Shown: positions 25,101-37,074 of the stretch, piece by piece
Layout: each line of letters begins with the position of its first letter
Numbering within the stretch: position 1 is the stretch's first letter
Assembly (NCBI GenBank): GCA_013398955.1
Contig: VWPU01005269.1
Coordinates: 216,515-280,514, forward strand
Direction of reading: 5' to 3'
Length of the DNA stretch: 64,000 bases
Source: Callaeas wilsoni
Taxonomy: Eukaryota; Chordata; Aves; Passeriformes; Callaeidae
Position numbers and translations under genes: made by a program
The notes under the pieces: model-generated
Database searches by the model: none
What the model was told of the DNA's origin: nothing
Seen by the model: only the letters and a program-made list of their open reading frames with translations

Positions 25101-25692
25101 CGTGCCTGAGCACGTGTCCCTTATCAGGCAGCAGCAACGCTCCCTGTCCTTGCAAGGGAAGGAACAAGCCCAAATCTCCCCTCTGGAAGCTGCAGGGCCA
25201 TGCAGATTGCTCGCAAGAGTAACTGTGAAAACCAGGGAGATGAGCAGCAGGGCAGAGCTGCCTGTGCGTGACTCCAGGCCTGCACTGTCACAAAAGGAAT
25301 CTGAACTTAAAACCATCAAGAAGATGGTTGACTTTGACTCTTCAACACTTCAGCTACTGGTTTTACTTGGAATCAAGAGAGATTATCAGCAGTGAGGTGC
25401 AAACATGATGTACATGACCTGCAGCGTATAACAGAGACAAGTGGTCATTTAAAAATACAGAAGTACGGACTTAGAGAACACTTCCCTCACGGGAGATCTT
25501 AAATAATTTCTGTCAGAGAGATTCAAGGATCATTTGCAAGAAATTTGATGCTGCTCATGGTATCTCCTACTTGGATACTTCCTTATGAAGGACAGACCAG
25601 GCAACATAAACACTCTGACGCCGCATGAACCTTCCGATGGTTTGGGGCAAAGGAAGAACGAAGTCGGAAAAAGAGCTTTGAAAAACTCTTAC

Positions 25693-25916
25693 CTTGTGCC
25701 CGTTGTGTTGGGACTTCTCTGCCACCAGAAACCTGACCATGGCCTCCCATCTGCCCAGGGTCTGGGGGTCCCAGGCGCTCACCACCAGGATCAGCTGCTT
25801 GGAGGGCACCTGCAGGTGGTGGGCAGCGTACAGGGTCCCGTCCGCCCTCACCTTGAAGTCCGGGCTGTTGGTTTCATACCGCACGCCCTTGTTACCAGCA
25901 CAGTTATTAAATTTTA
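25693..25916 (-). CDS. CDH4: CDH4 coding exon 3 (cadherin prodomain)
   Basis: This internal exon is 224 nt, the size I recall for exon 3 in type I cadherins. It supplies the last two bases of a split valine codon plus 74 codons, from [17 protein letters not shown] to EKSQHNGHK. The peptide is the main part of the cadherin prodomain, which is removed by furin and keeps the precursor non-adhesive during transport to the surface. Visible hallmarks are the FNNC cysteine, the [10 protein letters not shown] strand and the ADGTLYA turn. The acceptor on the minus strand is a strong pyrimidine tract ending in TCTGTTCTAG (AG at 25917-25918), with a branch-point candidate CTCAC whose A is at 25950. The donor is AAG|GTAAGAG (GT at 25691-25692). 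The open frame continues upstream of the acceptor, so the first in-frame Met is intronic and is not a start. There is no frameshift or stop, so the exon looks functional. Confidence 0.95.
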
Positions 25917-28647
25917 CTAGAACAGAGAGGAAGAGATGGGAGAAATGTGTGAGATTGGCGTGATAACGAAAGCAATCAAATACAAGTTTCAGACATTTAA
26001 TTTTCACTGATGTCTTCTATATCTCTAATAACCATCAAGGAAATGATTTAACTGTTTCTTCGACCTTTCAGGAGTGCTCTTGTGCTTTATCTCTGTTCCC
26101 CAGGGAAGAAGTTGTAAGCCATTTTTAAAGTATTTGATACAGTTTCATTAGATCTCAAACACAGCTGTTCCCCATTTCTACAAGTGGATTTCTCCCTTGT
26201 CGCCATTATCTTTTAAATTCAACTGGAGTCTATTACCCACGCTGTGGGTATTTTTTCTCAGGAAATGTTCTCCATTTCCCTAACCCTTCAATAACCTACT
26301 TATCAGATAGCCTATTTGCACATTCTTAACTGAAATTCGAAAGCCCATAACAATTCCATTATCAGAAATATAAAAACAACAAAAAAATATTAAAACAGAA
26401 ATAAAAGTTGAAACCATTCTGGAGCACACATCCGCTGCTGGAACTGGACCCCCCGTCCTGAGCTGCATCCCCACCCTGGCAAACCCCTCACATGTTACAG
26501 CGACTGCAAAAAGGAACTGTAAAACTGTGCTTCATAAACCATAACGTGTCATTTGAAAGCCTACTTTGTCAGATCAAAGCTCCCCAGTCGCTGATATTTT
26601 TATTTTCGCCTTTTTTTTGGTCAAAGTCTTTCACAGTCTAGTTCGAAAACTATTTTTATTGGCATTATGAAACATGTCACATACATTAGACCAGAAAAAA
26701 ACCAACCCTATTATATGACAGAATTGACAAATCTGATAGAAACTGAACCTGCAGCTAATAACACAGGAAACAAAACACTTTCTGTCATTTGAGTAATCCA
26801 CGGGGCGGAACACACATGTGGTGAAGGAAAACATATTGTACCCGTAAAAACATCTCAAGTGAGTGAGAATGGATGCACAGCGCTCCTGCTCGGATCGTTA
26901 GATGGGTTCTCATGCTGAGATGCTCCAGCCTGCCTCGAGATGAGGAGAACCTGCTGGGCCAGCTCTGGTGGGCTTCAGCAGGCACTTAATTCCTGCAGAA
27001 GAAGGGCTGGGTCAGATGGATCCTACCCAGACTGGCTGTGGTGGGAGAAGGGATGCAGGGCACTCCAAGAGGAGCTTCTGGGACAGTTGTACCCCAACTC
27101 TCCCTTTCCCTCTGTACCAGCCGCAGCTCTGCAGTGCTGTTCTGAGCTGAATCAAAGACTAATTTGGATTTAAATTAAAAAAAGAAAACAAACATGGCAC
27201 AGGTGAAAGAATAAAAGCAGCCAGGAAATCGCTCAACCCATCTGGCTGTCAAAGCCCCTGGCCACATCAAAGTACGGATAAATGAGGAGCAGATTGTGGC
27301 AGAGGAGGGGAAAATCCTTCCCCTCCTTCAGCAAACTGCACCCCTTAATAACTGGGGTGCTGTGATCGTGTCATAACTGTACATCTACAAAGGCTTTCTG
27401 TGCTGTGTATTTATTTAGACCACATTGGTTCATTTTTATGTGTGTGGTGGGAAGTGTTACCAAATGCTGAAGCAAGTGCCGGGCACAAACAGCGAATGTC
27501 ACACATTGATTTATAAAAAATAAGATGGATAAAGTTATCTAGTATATTAAAAAAACCTGAAAGTCCTGGATGAGGCTAAGCACACACGCGGTTTGGTGGC
27601 ACCTACAAGAACCTCTCTGACAATCTCAGAGACCTGTGAGGGGAGATACCCTGGACCACCCTGCTGGGTTATCACCTTCATCTCTCTGGAATTTCTGCAA
27701 ATCTCCCCTGCATTCAAGTGTGTGTGAACATATCAAGTGCATCTTCACTTTTAGATGTTATTTATTTTCAGCTCAACACCATGGGCACTGTTAGAAGCGT
27801 GGCACATCAGCTGCTGTATTGCTGCACCCCTCTGGTGTGTAATGGCCACGCAGAACTCAAGTTCCAGCCCTGCTCCCCAAGTACCCACTGTCAGTACCAT
27901 ATACTGAAAGACATTTAAAGAAGAGAGAAAGGAGTGATAATGATTGCACATTAAAAAACATTTCAGAGCTTACTTTGATTTTACTGAGATTAAAAGAAAG
28001 CCCTACAGTGTACCAGTAGTCTGAGAGAAAAAAACAACCAAACCCTTTCTATACGTGTATGTAGCAATTTCAGTATTCAAAGTACTTAAACATCTGCTTA
28101 AGACCCAGCTCGTGGCTCCAAGATGCTGCTCTGGTGTCATATGTCACTGTGTCGACTTTTATGCTCCATTATCTAAAAATGGCTACCTCGTAGACAAAGT
28201 CCCTCTGTGACTTGCTAATTACTTCCATTAGTTTAAAACAAACTTGACTAGAGACGGAGGAAATCCTGAGAGAAATCGTCTGATTTTTTTTTTTTTAAAA
28301 CAAGCACCATCCCTGCTCCACATTGCACCTCTCAGGTAGCACGGGTAGGTGAATGCTCAGCAAGGGATTAGCACAACCAGCTCCTCTCCTAAGAGCCTTT
28401 AGGAACTGCAAGAAAGGCTTCAAGGACACAAAGATTCCCCAGTTTTCAGTCACTCTGCACAGGAGCAATGGGCCCTGGCTCACCTGGGCTGCTGTGCAGG
28501 AGAGTTCAGCCATGCAGGGATGACCCTGCTCGGCTCTGGCAGGCAGAGGAGCTGCTCTGGCTCCAGGCACTGTTCATTCCCAGCGCAGGAAACACACTGG
28601 AAATGCAGGAGAGCTGAGCTGCTGCCCCTTCCATCACAGGAAAGACC

Positions 28648-28738
28648 ATGGCTTAGTGGTGGGCTTGGCACTGCTGGGTGAACAGTCAGACCCAACGATC
28701 TGGGAGGTGTTTTCTAACCTAAATGATTCTGTGATTAG
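28648..28738 (+). mobile_element. CR1 LINE 3'-end fragment
   Basis: The motif series GGCTTAGTGGTGGGCTTGGC, ACTGCTGGGT, CCCAACGATCTGGGAGGTG, TTTTCTAACCTAAATGATTC and TGTGATTAG follows the CR1 3' end closely, ending in the ATTCTGTG tail repeat. It is a truncated copy of about 90 bp in plus orientation, antisense to CDH4. Confidence 0.9.
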
Positions 28739-28817
28739 AAATCCTCAATTATCTTCTTTGCTGCCCGGTGAAAATGATTCCTTGGGATGTTACATGACTA
28801 CTGAGCTGCACTGCTTC

Positions 28818-28838
28818 GTATATATACACACACACAAA
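28818..28838 (+). repeat. Short TA/CA dinucleotide repeat
   Basis: GTATATATACACACACACAAA is a compound TA-CA microsatellite of about 20 bp. A second short TA-rich stretch lies about 30 bp further on (AGATATATTTATATATAAAA, near 28866). Confidence 0.75.
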
Positions 28839-30723
28839 GATCCACGTAATCTAAAAATCTCATTTAGATATATTTATATATAAAATACTTTTGCCCAAAT
28901 ATATGTGTATAGGCTTAGGAAAAAAAAAATCAAGCTCTTGCTCTATAATAAATAGCATAGCTCAAGGAAAGGAAATCTCACCCATATTTTCAAATTCTAC
29001 CTCTTACTCCTACTCCTTGCTCTTGTGGAGACAGAAATTAAAATTTCACTCAACGGCAGACAAACTTTTTGCTGTTTTTCCCTTTTTCTCCTTTAGAAAT
29101 CTCTAAGTCTACGTAATTTGCAGTTGATGCAACTCTTGACTTTCAAATAATGCAATAAATAAATAAACAAACATTGGCTGTGTTTACTAGACTTAGAACT
29201 CTCTGTGGACACAAATCAATCTTTCTTTGACCAGTTTGAAGCCTAAAGAACACTGCATGAATTTAACATTCAAAAGCTGCAGCATCAGTAATTAGGATTT
29301 CGGATAAACAGCAGAGTCACACATCTATCATTTTTACAGGATGGTAAAAACCCCCCAATTTTTTTAAAAATACACTTGGAAAATGTTCAGTGATGCTTAT
29401 CGAAAGCTTATGCTGAAAACAGCATCTAATGCCTGATGAAAGGAAAACCAAGAAGGCACCCTCATTAGCAAGCTTTTAGGTTTAACCCTTTACCCTCATC
29501 ATTTTTAATTGCTTCTCTATGAAAGGAGGAAGTACAACAATTTGATAAGCTGAAACAGGTACTGAGTGATGGGCGGAGAAGCTGCAGGAGTCTGCAGCAA
29601 ACTGCTGGGCATCTGAGAAAAAAAAAAAGGTATTTAACTTCAAAAAAGACACAGGGTGAAAAAAAAATTCAACAAGTTTTGCATTGTTCCCTTTTATTAT
29701 TTAGCTTGTTAAGCTGGCTGGACAGAGCCAAATGATCAAGCCAGGATCTTGAAAGATGTACGAATACACTGAACTTCTTGCCCCCCAAGTGTCTGAGAGA
29801 AATACTGAATTTAATAGGACTATAAATGGTATAAACCAAAGAATTCGCTTTCAGCCTTATCCTTCTGGATTTTCCTTTAACTTCTCCTAGTCCATTAAAA
29901 AGTGCCCCCTCTGGCAAGCTGCATAGGGCTGGAAGCGCAGGAGGGATAATACTCGTTTATTAGGATAAACCCCCTGGCAGGACATCACCCCACAGTTCAG
30001 GATATGGGTCCCTTCAGGACTCTGTTTTTCACCACGGTTTTGAGGATTATCGCTGCAAAAGATGTTTCTTTCCTGATGAACTTTAAAGCAGCAAACACAC
30101 AGCACTATTTCCAGCAGGATCCATCTGCTTTTCAAGTTGTGTCTCTTGACCGGCTCCCTTACAGCCGGTGCACTGCGATAAATGTAAGCTGCCAAATCCA
30201 CCCCTCACCTCCCTTCTGTGAACATCATTAAGGTGAGGACGGCTTAACTGCAACCTTTGGGAATTTCAGATGTCTGGGTAACCTGCAGAGTCCTCAGCGT
30301 GCACAGAAATGTCCCTCCTGTGTGATCATGAGCAAATCGCTTGTATTCCTGCCCTGGCACTTCTGGCCCGACGCTCCCAAATGTCTGCACTCGTCCATTT
30401 CCTCCGGCTTCTGCAGGGGGTTCAGTCCTGGCCAGCATCCCCCGCGTGCCACCACACCAGAAATTAAAAAATCCCAAACATGTCCTGTGTAGAGAGGCTC
30501 CTGTTGCCTAAGAACAGGCATGAAACCATTCAGCTAACCACAAAAATGCACGGGCACATTACAGCCTCACAAAGTGATTTCTCCATTAAGTGCTAATGTG
30601 AAGCAGAGCGTGCTGTGCCTTGTTGGGAAGCTGCATTTATTTGGCAAAGTAAGTACGCAGCATAAAATTTTACATGGCCACATTTTCGAGGCATCCTTCT
30701 TTATGTTCATGCAATCCCTCTGC

Positions 30724-30828
30724 GATTCTGTGAGAAAACTGTTTTATAGTGGTGGGAACCAACTGCAGTTGAGTGAATTCCCCGTGGCCACGCTGGAAAT
30801 CTGGAGCAAAGCTAGGATCTGAGCCCTG
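30724..30828 (-). mobile_element. Probable ancient MIR-type SINE fragment
   Basis: GTGAGAAAACTG, TTGAGTGAATTCCCCGTGGC, CACGCTGGAAATCTGGAGCA and AAGCTAGGATCTGAGCCC line up in order with the reverse complement of the MIR core (GAGGAAACTG, AAGTGACTTGCCCAAGGTCA, CACAG, GGCAGAGCCAGGATTCGAAC). This would be an old, amniote-wide insertion in minus orientation. The similarity was judged by eye and is diverged. Confidence 0.45.
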
Positions 30829-31132
30829 AAATTCAAACAGGATGGAGGAGGCAGCCAGGATGCTGCCTCCCTTGCCCAAATCCGAGTGAAGAAGACAGAA
30901 AAATTAGAAAGATGAATTTTCAAAAAGCAGAGGCAGATCCTTCTCCCTACAAACTACTGGGCATTTCCAAATTAGCACAGGGTGAAAAATTTTAGGGATG
31001 TCACACAAATTATTGCAATTGCTGTGTGAAATGGAGTCCCATGAGCACATGTCCACACATGGTGGAATTATTCTGTGGATGAAATATCTTGTCTACAAAA
31101 GGCAAATGCTGAAATGGAGGCAAGAGGATTTT

Positions 31133-31411
31133 AATAGAATTATAGAGTCACGAAGGTTGGAAGAGACGTCTAAGATCACTGAGTCCAGCCCTTAACCTAA
31201 CCCTGCCAGGTCCGCCCCTAAACCATGTCCCCAGGTGCCACATGTACATGTTGTGTGAGCACTTCCAGGGATGGTGGTTCCACCACTTCCCTGGGCAGCC
31301 GGTTCTACTGCTTGCCAACCCTTTCAATGAAGAAATTTTTTCTCATATCCACCATAACCACCCCCCTCCCCGGGCAACTTGAGGCTGTTCCCTCTTGCCC
31401 TATCTTGTCCC
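31133..31411 (-). mobile_element. CR1 LINE fragment, about 280 bp
   Basis: On the plus strand the element reads ATAGAATTATAGAGTCACGA (reverse complement of the tail repeat) and then GGTTGGAAGAGACGTCTAAG. Further in it reads AGCACTTCCAGGGATGGTGG, CCACTTCCCTGGGCAGCC and CAACTTGAGGCTGTTCCCTC. This order is characteristic of an avian CR1 3' region, and it is the longest copy in the window. It is 5'-truncated, in minus orientation (the sense of CDH4), with no coding capacity left. Short plus-strand frames across it are not genes. Confidence 0.92.
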
Positions 31412-34400
31412 ATTTTGTTTCTCTGTATTAAAAGGATGGATGTGTCCAGGTACCACAGGCATTTCAACCACTCTGGAACAACTCAGAGATGGTGTTTCAG
31501 TGTTTTGTGGAAATTAAAACTGACTTGAGCTATCACACTTACACACAATGCTACATCTAAGCCCGGACTCCTGTTTGTATCCCACTCCTGCTTACAGTAA
31601 ATCCCACACTATCATACAATACACAGCCAGATTTGCTTCCTGCAGTTCATTAAATGCTCAGAGCCCTTCTCCTTCTCTGCAAGAAAAACAACAATAAATA
31701 GGAAAAAATGATGGCTGTAAAACCTGATGGAGACAATGTGTAATTTTCATCCTCTCATTACTAATTTTATAGGTTACATTTTCCACCATGTCCCCATAAA
31801 AGATATCACACTAATAAACTCTTAGTGTCTTTATTTAATATTTATAGCACCGTGGGAGAACCAAACTCTACTGGTAAAAGGTAAAAACAGCAATTCAAAC
31901 AGCTGCTTCAAAGACTAATAAACACATCCCTAGTGATTGAGTTTAAGAGTATACAGCTTAAAAAAAATGCTTTGATACAAAAAAACTGTAGGAAATAAAT
32001 GGATGGATGCTAGTTGGTACATGAATGTATATAAAAATGTGCATGCTCATACCCTCAGCTTCACAAAGCATTGATTATTCATTAAGTGTTCTTGGAGTAA
32101 AAAACAAATATAATGAATGAGTTTGGAGAATTAGTGAACTATCCCACAGTCTATCATCTGCTGAAAACATTTAGCATGATTTAGCATGTTCTTAATGTTA
32201 CTGCAATTAATGGCACAGAAATCTGCTGCAATTCTACCCATTTCCCAAATCTCAGGTCAATGTGAAACATAACATCCAATTTTCCAGTGCATTATTTATG
32301 ATCTCTGAGCTATGACTGCTAATATTTGCCTTACTGGAATAATAGTAAATTACCATAACAATTTACCATATGTAATTATGTTAAACAAAATCTTTCCTTA
32401 TTTATCTTCTTGTAATCTTCAGTTACAGCGAATCCTCCTATTCAGAATACGCAATAGTACAACATTCATGACATTCCCAACCTATTACATGCTTGTTAGA
32501 AATGACTCCATGTGCCAACTGGTGACACCTCGGAATCAGCAAAGGAGCAGCAATCTGCCTCCAGCAGAAACTCAGACAGATTCCAAAAGGGACACAGAAG
32601 TATTTTACGTTTAAAGGCACATTTTGGATTTGCCCTCTTTACGTTCCAAAGCTCAACCCCCTCCACGATCAGATTATCCATGTGGGTTTTAGGCACACAC
32701 CAGTGAATTCCCGATTACCTCATGTTCATCTGCAGCTGTTTTGCTTCTACAAATCCAGGGCTGTAGCTTTTATGGGGAAAATGGCAAGGCTTTTTTGTGC
32801 ACAAGTAATTTATTTAAAAAATATAAAATACTTCTGTGGGCTTGATGGAACTACTTGGAAAAGTCATCTTTCCATTTCCAGAGCCACCTAAATGCTTTCA
32901 ACACCTTTTCCAGCTTTATATTCACTTTTATCAGCTCTTGCTTACACAGAATTCCTGTTTCCAGGGCCAGAGAAAAAGAAAGGGAACAATACATTTCAAC
33001 AGACAAATCGAGATCCTTTAAAAAGTCACTCTGTCACGTGTGCAGTCAGCCAGTAGCAATGAGGAGTTACAGGTATATTTAAAAAAACCTAAATCCCATT
33101 CAAACAAAACAAAAATCTAAATCCCAGACACTGAGTACCTCCTTCAGATTCCCACCCGTGCCATTTTTCATTTACTGGAAGCCAATTCAACTAAAATACA
33201 TGTTTTTAAGGAAGAAAAAAATGAAGAAGTATATTTCACTTTTGGTTTGGAATTGGAGGGGAGTACAGACCCCTGGAGAGAAGGACTATAGAACATGATA
33301 GAAAAGATGAATCACTCTGGCAACAGCCAGCCAGCCATTAATTTTCAGCAAGCCAGGAGTTGGTCCAATTAAGCCAGGCTCCTTTCTCTACATTAACATG
33401 CTTTACTCAGGTTTTTTTCTGAAGCTAAAACATCAGCTCGAGACCCCAAAGGCTTTTCTATTTAGGATCAATCAATCTACCTTGCTGCACTGTAAAACAT
33501 ACACTGTCAGCTCCGAGGCGAGCTCAAAAAAAGAGCAATGGTAGAAAAATTTGATAAATCGACATGTTCTGGCAGTTAGTAGAGGGATTCTTCCTACACT
33601 GTCACTTATTTTTATCAGATTAGAAACAAGTATTAGTAAAGGGAATATTCCCCTCTATTCTCTTCCTGGTATTTAGCACTGGTTTAAGAAGAACCTTTTT
33701 ATCCCTGATTTTCTACATTCAATCCAGAATATTCCTGCCACAAAGGCACAGAGATAGTACCCAGATTTCAAAGGGCAGCGAGTTTGAATTGGATTTGCAG
33801 GATGTGGACTCACATTCAAGCATTTTCTTCATCACAGAAACATGAACCCGCATCTGTCGGTGCTCATGTTAAAGACATTTTTCACTGCTTTCCGCATTTT
33901 CATGCTCAGGGCTTTGCTGTGAGTATGCAACCTCACCTCTGGGTTTCCAGCACCTGCTCTGGCAAGGATTGCTTTATTTGAGATTTCAGTGCTCGTTTGA
34001 GATCCACTGACTCTCCCTCAGCCTTACTGAGGCATCTCAGAAATGGTTAATTAATACATGAGCCAGGAAGGGATGACAGAGGTTAGAAGGACACTTACAA
34101 GGGCTGAAGTTCTCGGCTGGGATAACTCGGAGGATTGCCCTTTTCTTTGGTAAATGCCACAGTAACTCTGCTGTTGGTTTCCATGCTTCTCTCAGCATCT
34201 TTATCTTTGGATAAAAACCTTTCCTAGCAGTTTCAGCATGACAGTCCTCCTCTGTTTTTAACAGCAATTTAGACAGAAAGCCACTGAGATGTGCAGCTGA
34301 TGTTCCAGCTTCAGATTAAAAAGCTAATAAAGAGAAGCCTGGTTTGGGTAATCCTGCAAATACCAACTGCACCACACTTTGTGCCAGATGCTGAGTTTTT

Positions 34401-37046
34401 ACAGGCAACCATTCTTGTTCTTTGCTCTTTAAATTCCACGTGTCTGTAGGATAGTACTGAGATTCACTATGGCACTAATGAGATCATTTTGCAATTAAAG
34501 GCTAAGTAGAAACAAACCTCTCACCACTCTACAGGAGAGTTTGGGTTCTCTGATTAAGCAGCAGTAAATAAACTTGTTTCACTCTTGGTCCTGGTGCACA
34601 CCAGAGATTACCTCTCCAAACAAGATGGACTGATTGACCCCATGGATTAATCAATGAGTTTCCAAGCTTCAGAACAAAGGGCAAGTTGTGGGAGTTACCT
34701 GCAGTAGGATGTGTTCTAATTATTATTACCAGCACAGAGTACATAAATCCCACGGCGCTTTATTTGGAGGTTTTACTCTTAGCACTAATGATCTCCACAA
34801 CACTCTCATGTTTGTCAAACTACCTGTGTGGGAAAAGACTTTAAACACCACTATGCATTTCCTGAGGAAGAACTGCAGGTTTTATGGAAGCTTGGTGTGA
34901 TAATGATAAAGGGTGGTGCCTGTGTAATGGTAGGGCAATGTCTAGGTTGTAACAGCTGCTTCCCCATCACACCCGTGGGCAGGAGCATCCCTGGAAGGAG
35001 CTATTGGGAGGCTGGGACTGTATTGGAGACAAATCCCACGTGAGGCATGGAGCCCTCCTGGGCGGGGCAGAGAGCCCAGCCCTGCTGGTACCAGGAACCT
35101 CCTGATCCTGGGAGCAGTGGTGGGAAGTGGGCAAGGACACACAGCAACCCCCACCAGCTCCCACCGGCCCCACTGACAGCAAACTGCTGGCCTTGGGGGG
35201 TTTTTCCTCTGTCACGGATCTCTCTTCAGAGATCTTCCTTGCCAGAAGTGTATTTGGAAGACATGGGGAGCTGCAGGAAGATTTTTAGCGAGGGGAAAAA
35301 AAAAGTGAACAGAAGCCACTAGGAAAAGAAGTTGAAAGAGATGCTCCAACTGCAGCTGTGTCAGACAGCCTCAGGCTTCTCTCTCCTCACACTCTTCAAA
35401 CCAACAAACTCTCGACACTTAGAGACAGAGGCTGCACATGTCAGGGGAAAAAAACCCAATCAGACACACCAGTAAAGACACTGAACTCCTTACGGACTTG
35501 ACTCGTGTGTAAACACTGACAACTTTGGAGTTGAGTGTTCTCATCTTCCTCAGCCCGGCTCGGGTGTGAACACACGCTGATCCAGGGCGTCAGCTCCCAA
35601 TGCAGTAGATGAGTAGATGTTTCAGACAAGAATATTAGAAATGGAAGATTTTGTTACCTGGAAGAGTCAAGGCAGGGTAGCTATATTTAACTTGCAGCTG
35701 CTGTTGCCTCTGCTCTTCTGCCTGCACAAAAAGCAGACGCAGTCCGCTACCTTCAGCTATAACCTACACAAATCTGCAGGTTTCAAGAGAAATTAATATT
35801 ATGTAGAATAAAACACTGCTTGGTTCCTGGTGGGCTCAAGTGCTTTGACATTTGGACAAATTCAGTGAATTTTATTTACAGATGGAAGCTCTGTTTCTGG
35901 CACTTGATCAGAGGGAGCAGGAGGAGAACAAGTGGCCTTGATGCCCAAACTGCACTTGTGGGGGTAACAAACTCTGGCCAATGTCAGAGCTGCCGGGCTG
36001 CAGAGAGCCAGAGGATCCTGCCCCGGGGCTGGGCTCCAGTCTCCACGGACTCCACAGGAAACTCACCCACAGTGCAGGAAATAACTGGAAAAGCAAAACC
36101 ACAACAGAACACAGATCCAGGCAGTCTGGTGGTGGTCATCACTGACCCAAGCAGAACCTCCTGGTCTCTGCAGCCACCCTGGAACACGTCCTGACCACGG
36201 CATCCCTGCAGCCGCAGAGCTTGGCTGCTGCTGCTGCCACTGACAGAGTCACAGGGATGAGGTTTGCTGAAACTTTCCCTTTCCTCTTTTACATTCATCC
36301 CCTCTGCCTCTTCTCACTGCAGTGGTGTCCAACAGAAGGGCTGTCCCCTCACCTGAAGAACAACTTCAAGGTTAAACCAGCAACCTTAAATTTCATGGAG
36401 CACTTTTGCAGGGCCCAGTCGCTTCAATTAAAACTGAGAGAGACTAAAGCCAGTAAATTAGAGAACGTGACAAATGCAGCACAAAGCACTGAAGATCCCA
36501 GAAGGTATCAAATGTAGTGCTAAAGTGAAGAAACAATAGGGAAGTCCAAGACATTTCAGAGTGTAGTGAATCAAATTAAATTGCCTGAAATTCCACATGG
36601 AATACATTTGACAAATTTCTTTCCCCCTCTTCAGCTTTCTATTTGAGATGAACTGTCGTCTGGCAGCTTCAAACGTCTGGCACAGCTTCAGCTTCAGTTT
36701 GCTGGGGCTGAATCCAAACACGAACCTGAACTTTACCAGTTCTGCTCTTTTTGTAAACATACTTGCTGTGGCTGCCAAATGCTTTCCAAAAGCACACAAA
36801 ACCCAGAATCCAAAAGGAAAATATTGTCTTGCCGCAATAAAATTTGCATTTTACCACCTATGGGCAGCATCCCGCGTGCGGAGCCGGTGGTCGGGCAGAG
36901 CCCACCTTGCCCTGCATTCCTCACATATTTTGAAAGGGAATGGTGAGTTGGGAGCTGATGAGGGAGGGATGAGCCTCCCATGGACCCAGCACAAGCCCAG
37001 CCCCAGCAGTGCCAGTGCTACTTCTCCCACCAGGGCTGCAGGGGCA

Positions 37047-37074
37047 GATAATAAAAATAAAAATAATAATAATA
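37047..37074 (+). repeat. A/T-rich microsatellite (AAT/AAAAT)
   Basis: GATAATAAAAATAAAAATAA followed by TAATAATAG is a short imperfect repeat of AAT and AAAAT units. Confidence 0.85.

Larger units (their letters stand above)
10548..25692 (-). other. CDH4: CDH4 intron 3 (complete, 15,145 bp)
   Basis: The intron is bounded by the GTAAGAG donor of exon 3 and the CCAAAACAG acceptor of exon 4, so it is a canonical GT-AG intron, phase 0. It contains a CR1 3' fragment just upstream of exon 4, a possible degraded CR1 piece near 11424, a 19-nt T-run at 14460, a polypyrimidine tract at 22101-22170, a small CpG cluster near 17979-18050, and non-repetitive conserved-looking blocks at about 15000-17110. 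The remaining stretches (about 11460-14400, 18050-22100 and 22170-25690) show only short chance reading frames. I saw no further cadherin exon and no recognisable RNA gene in them. Confidence 0.9.

Noticed and set aside
25567..26007. Full-length 146-codon minus ORF as the CDH4 coding unit
   Set aside because: Only 25693-25916 is exon. The frame runs on into intron at both ends past clear splice sites, and the apparent start Met is intronic.
33735..33790. Possible second MIR-like fragment (AAAGGCACAGAGATAG)
   Set aside because: Only one short word matches and the order of the remaining core is not preserved.
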